Part shown: positions 62,604-64,000 of the stretch, piece by piece
Layout: each line of letters starts with the position of its first letter
Numbering within the stretch: position 1 is the stretch's first letter
Assembly: GCA_017428385.1 (NCBI GenBank)
Contig: JAFRQX010000010.1
Coordinates: forward strand, 62,001-126,000
From: Clostridia bacterium
GTDB taxonomy: Bacteria; Bacillota; Clostridia; Christensenellales; Aristaeellaceae
DNA length: 64,000 nt
Reading direction: 5' to 3'
Translations under genes and position numbers: made by a program
The notes under the pieces: model-generated
The model's input: the letters and a program-made list of their open reading frames with translations, nothing else
The model's database searches: none
What the model was told of the DNA's origin: nothing

Positions 62604-63380
62604 TTGATGTCTTTCCAGGCTGTCGGAAATGGCTTTCCGGCCGAGCTCACCGAAATCGGGTTCCTTCTTTTCATAATCGTATATCAGCAGTCCTTCTTTT
62701 CCGGGCTCCAGTTCACACAATGTTTTGCCGGACGCGTCAAACAGCGCGGTAGGCGCTGTCTGGAACGGCGTTGTGCTGTTGACGGTCAGGACCGGGCAGA
62801 CGTTTTCCACCGCCCGGGTCCGGATGTGTGCCCGGATCAGATCGTACCTGTCCGGATCCGCCTGGGCGGCGGTGTCAGAAAACAGGAGGACGTTCAGGTC
62901 GGTTTTCTGCCGGTACAGTTCCCGGAAGTATTCCGGAAAACGGACCTCAAAACAGATCCGGATTCCGATCTTCAGTGCTCCGGCTTGCAGAATACCGTCC
63001 CGGGTTCCCGGAACGAAGTTTTCCTGATCCCAGCCCCAGAGGGCGCGCTTGTCATATTCCGTGACGGTACCGTCCGGCGAAAAGCACAGGGCGGCATTAT
63101 AAAAAGAGGATCCCCTGCGGACAACTGTGCCGGCAATGAGATGTATCCGGTGTTGAACGGCGGCATCCTGAAGCCGTGCGTGGGCTTCGTCTCTCAGCGC
63201 ATCGTCGATTTCCGCGGGAGAGGAAACAGCCAGGGGCGGATAACCGGTTACGGCGCACTCCGGAAAAACAAGCAGTTTAACGCCTTCCCGAAAAGCACGG
63301 GAGACGGCGTCCAGCATATGGGACATGTTTTCCGTGATGCTGCCGGTCACCGGGAACTGATAAGCACCGATTTTCATCAA
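62595..63380 (-). CDS. Nitrilase-superfamily amidohydrolase
   Basis: 261 residues. Catalytic E41 (FPECAVTG), K111 (YDKRALWG) and C143 (IRICFEVRFPE) are all present. The family cuts C-N bonds in amides and related compounds; the sequence is near omega-amidase and Nit-type branches but substrate is unknown. It is a single gene with its own terminator. Confidence 0.85.
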   Translation of the reverse strand: MMKIGAYQFPVTGSITENMSHMLDAVSRAFREGVKLLVFPECAVTGYPPLAVSSPAEIDDALRDEAHARLQDAAVQHRIHLIAGTVVRRGSSFYNAALCFSPDGTVTEYDKRALWGWDQENFVPGTRDGILQAGALKIGIRICFEVRFPEYFRELYRQKTDLNVLLFSDTAAQADPDRYDLIRAHIRTRAVENVCPVLTVNSTTPFQTAPTALFDASGKTLCELEPGKEGLLIYDYEKKEPDFGELGRKAISDSLERHQQS

Positions 63381-63401
63381 GGGCTCCTTTCTACCGGACT
63401 G

Positions 63402-64000
63402 TTACAGCACAAACATGAGGAACAGTACCGGAAACGCTTTCCGGATATCCCGGTTGAGCAGCAGCCAGGTGAGGCCATAGAAGATGCTGACAACCAGCAG
63501 GGCCAGACCGCCGGTCAGGCTGCCTTTGGTCAGGATATGGGCAAGGCCCCAGGTCAGCCCGGCCAGCAGGCCGCCGTAGGGGATCATTGTCCTGTTTCCC
63601 TGATGGAACCAGGCTTCGAAGGCTTTCTGGCCGAAGGCAATGATCAGATACACGAGGCCGGTTTCAAAGACATAATAGATATACTGAAAAATAAACTTCA
63701 GCCAGCCGTTATAGCGGAATTCTTTCACCACTTTGAATCCGTTCCAGTCGTACCAGGAGTAAACAAGCATCAGGACAAACAGGACCGCAACCACAGCCCA
63801 CTGCCAGGACTTTACTTTCTCCTGCGGGGCGAACAGATCATATCCGCATTCTTTTCTTGCCTGCTTTGAAAGGAAGAAAAAGACCAGTCCCCAGCAGATA
63901 CAGGTGAGGATCCAGTGAAGAATGTTTTGCAGATCAGACCATTCATTTGACGGGCAGCCATAGAGCACAGGTTCCAGCACAAACCAAAGCAGCACTTCAA
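63402..64000 (-). CDS. Membrane protein, cut by the right edge
   Basis: At least 199 residues from the right edge to the stop at 63402. Five or six membrane spans. The C-terminal YIYYVFETGLVYLIIAFGQ and GLTWGLAHILTKG resemble CPBP architecture, but the EExxxR motif is not in the visible part, so it may be an inactive relative. The frame continues beyond 64000; GTG 63995 is not a convincing start. Confidence 0.6.
   Translation of the reverse strand, partial: EVLLWFVLEPVLYGCPSNEWSDLQNILHWILTCICWGLVFFFLSKQARKECGYDLFAPQEKVKSWQWAVVAVLFVLMLVYSWYDWNGFKVVKEFRYNGWLKFIFQYIYYVFETGLVYLIIAFGQKAFEAWFHQGNRTMIPYGGLLAGLTWGLAHILTKGSLTGGLALLVVSIFYGLTWLLLNRDIRKAFPVLFLMFVL

Noticed and set aside
1..64000. tRNA genes, insertion sequences or prophage
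   Set aside because: I found no T-loop consensus in tRNA context and no transposase, integrase or phage structural gene.

Overview
The window reads as chromosome from a moderately GC-rich Firmicute of the class Clostridia, probably an uncultured gut or rumen anaerobe. Pointers are the gene-family mix (CPBP proteases, YczE, DUF4003, DUF3021-LytTR, ThiW, a T-box before proS, a TPP riboswitch, InlB-type surface repeats, an LPXTG-like anchor), GGAGG ribosome binding sites, sigma-A promoters with TATAAT boxes and many intrinsic terminators. I saw no prophage, transposase, CRISPR array, rRNA or tRNA gene. Genus cannot be fixed from the sequence alone.

Layout. 1-11.3 kb: mixed accessory and housekeeping genes (MFS exporter, two CPBP membrane proteases around an SH3 protein, secreted GH18 hydrolase, DJ-1/PfpI protein, two methyltransferases, HAD phosphatase, M42 aminopeptidase, DUF4003). 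11.5-13.5 kb: T-box-controlled proS. 13.7-17.6 kb: a 1051-residue surface protein, then a chimeric gene joining the N-terminus of a TrkH potassium channel to the C-terminus of an OmpR/KdpE-type regulator. 17.9-24.3 kb: an exported HAD-deaminase fusion, Nudix and flavodoxin-like proteins, a row of small minus-strand genes (GNAT, two P-loop kinases, ComB-like phosphatase) and a membrane-tethered alpha/beta hydrolase. 24.6-26.7 kb: YczE and a secreted protein. 26.8-30.7 kb: an NAD operon, nrtR-pncA-nadE-nadD/pncB, with the last two enzymes fused. 30.8-33.3 kb: ABC exporter. 34-43 kb: dnaE, GtrA, then a Gld-like ABC operon (ATPase, permease, GldG-like, DUF4340). 43.9-46.9 kb (minus): the alpha ribosomal operon rpsM-rpsK-rpsD-rpoA-rplQ with a long structured leader. 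47.4-52.0 kb: TPP riboswitch and thiW-thiM-thiE-thiD-thiC. 52-58 kb: CCA-adding enzyme, GH43 glycosidase, three acetyltransferases and Ogt. 58.3-64 kb: membrane proteins, a peptidoglycan-binding lipoprotein, nucleoside phosphorylase, a DUF3021-LytTR pair, a nitrilase-family amidase and a membrane protein cut by the window edge.

How the genes work together. Two cofactor pathways are nearly self-contained. The NAD set recovers nicotinamide (PncA), makes NaMN (PncB domain), adenylates it (NadD domain) and amidates it (NadE) under a probable NrtR repressor. The thiamine set imports precursor (ThiW), salvages thiazole (ThiM), makes and phosphorylates HMP (ThiC, ThiD) and couples the halves (ThiE) under TPP control.

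Most notable structure outside genes: many spacers carry tracts built from 7-base units whose sequence differs between tracts, some next to a hairpin starting GTTGCC. One further palindromic repeat has apparently become the C-terminal tail of an acetyltransferase. The best candidates for unusual biology are the TrkH-regulator chimera, the exported HAD-deaminase fusion, the NadD-PncB fusion, the alpha-operon leader and these heptamer tracts.
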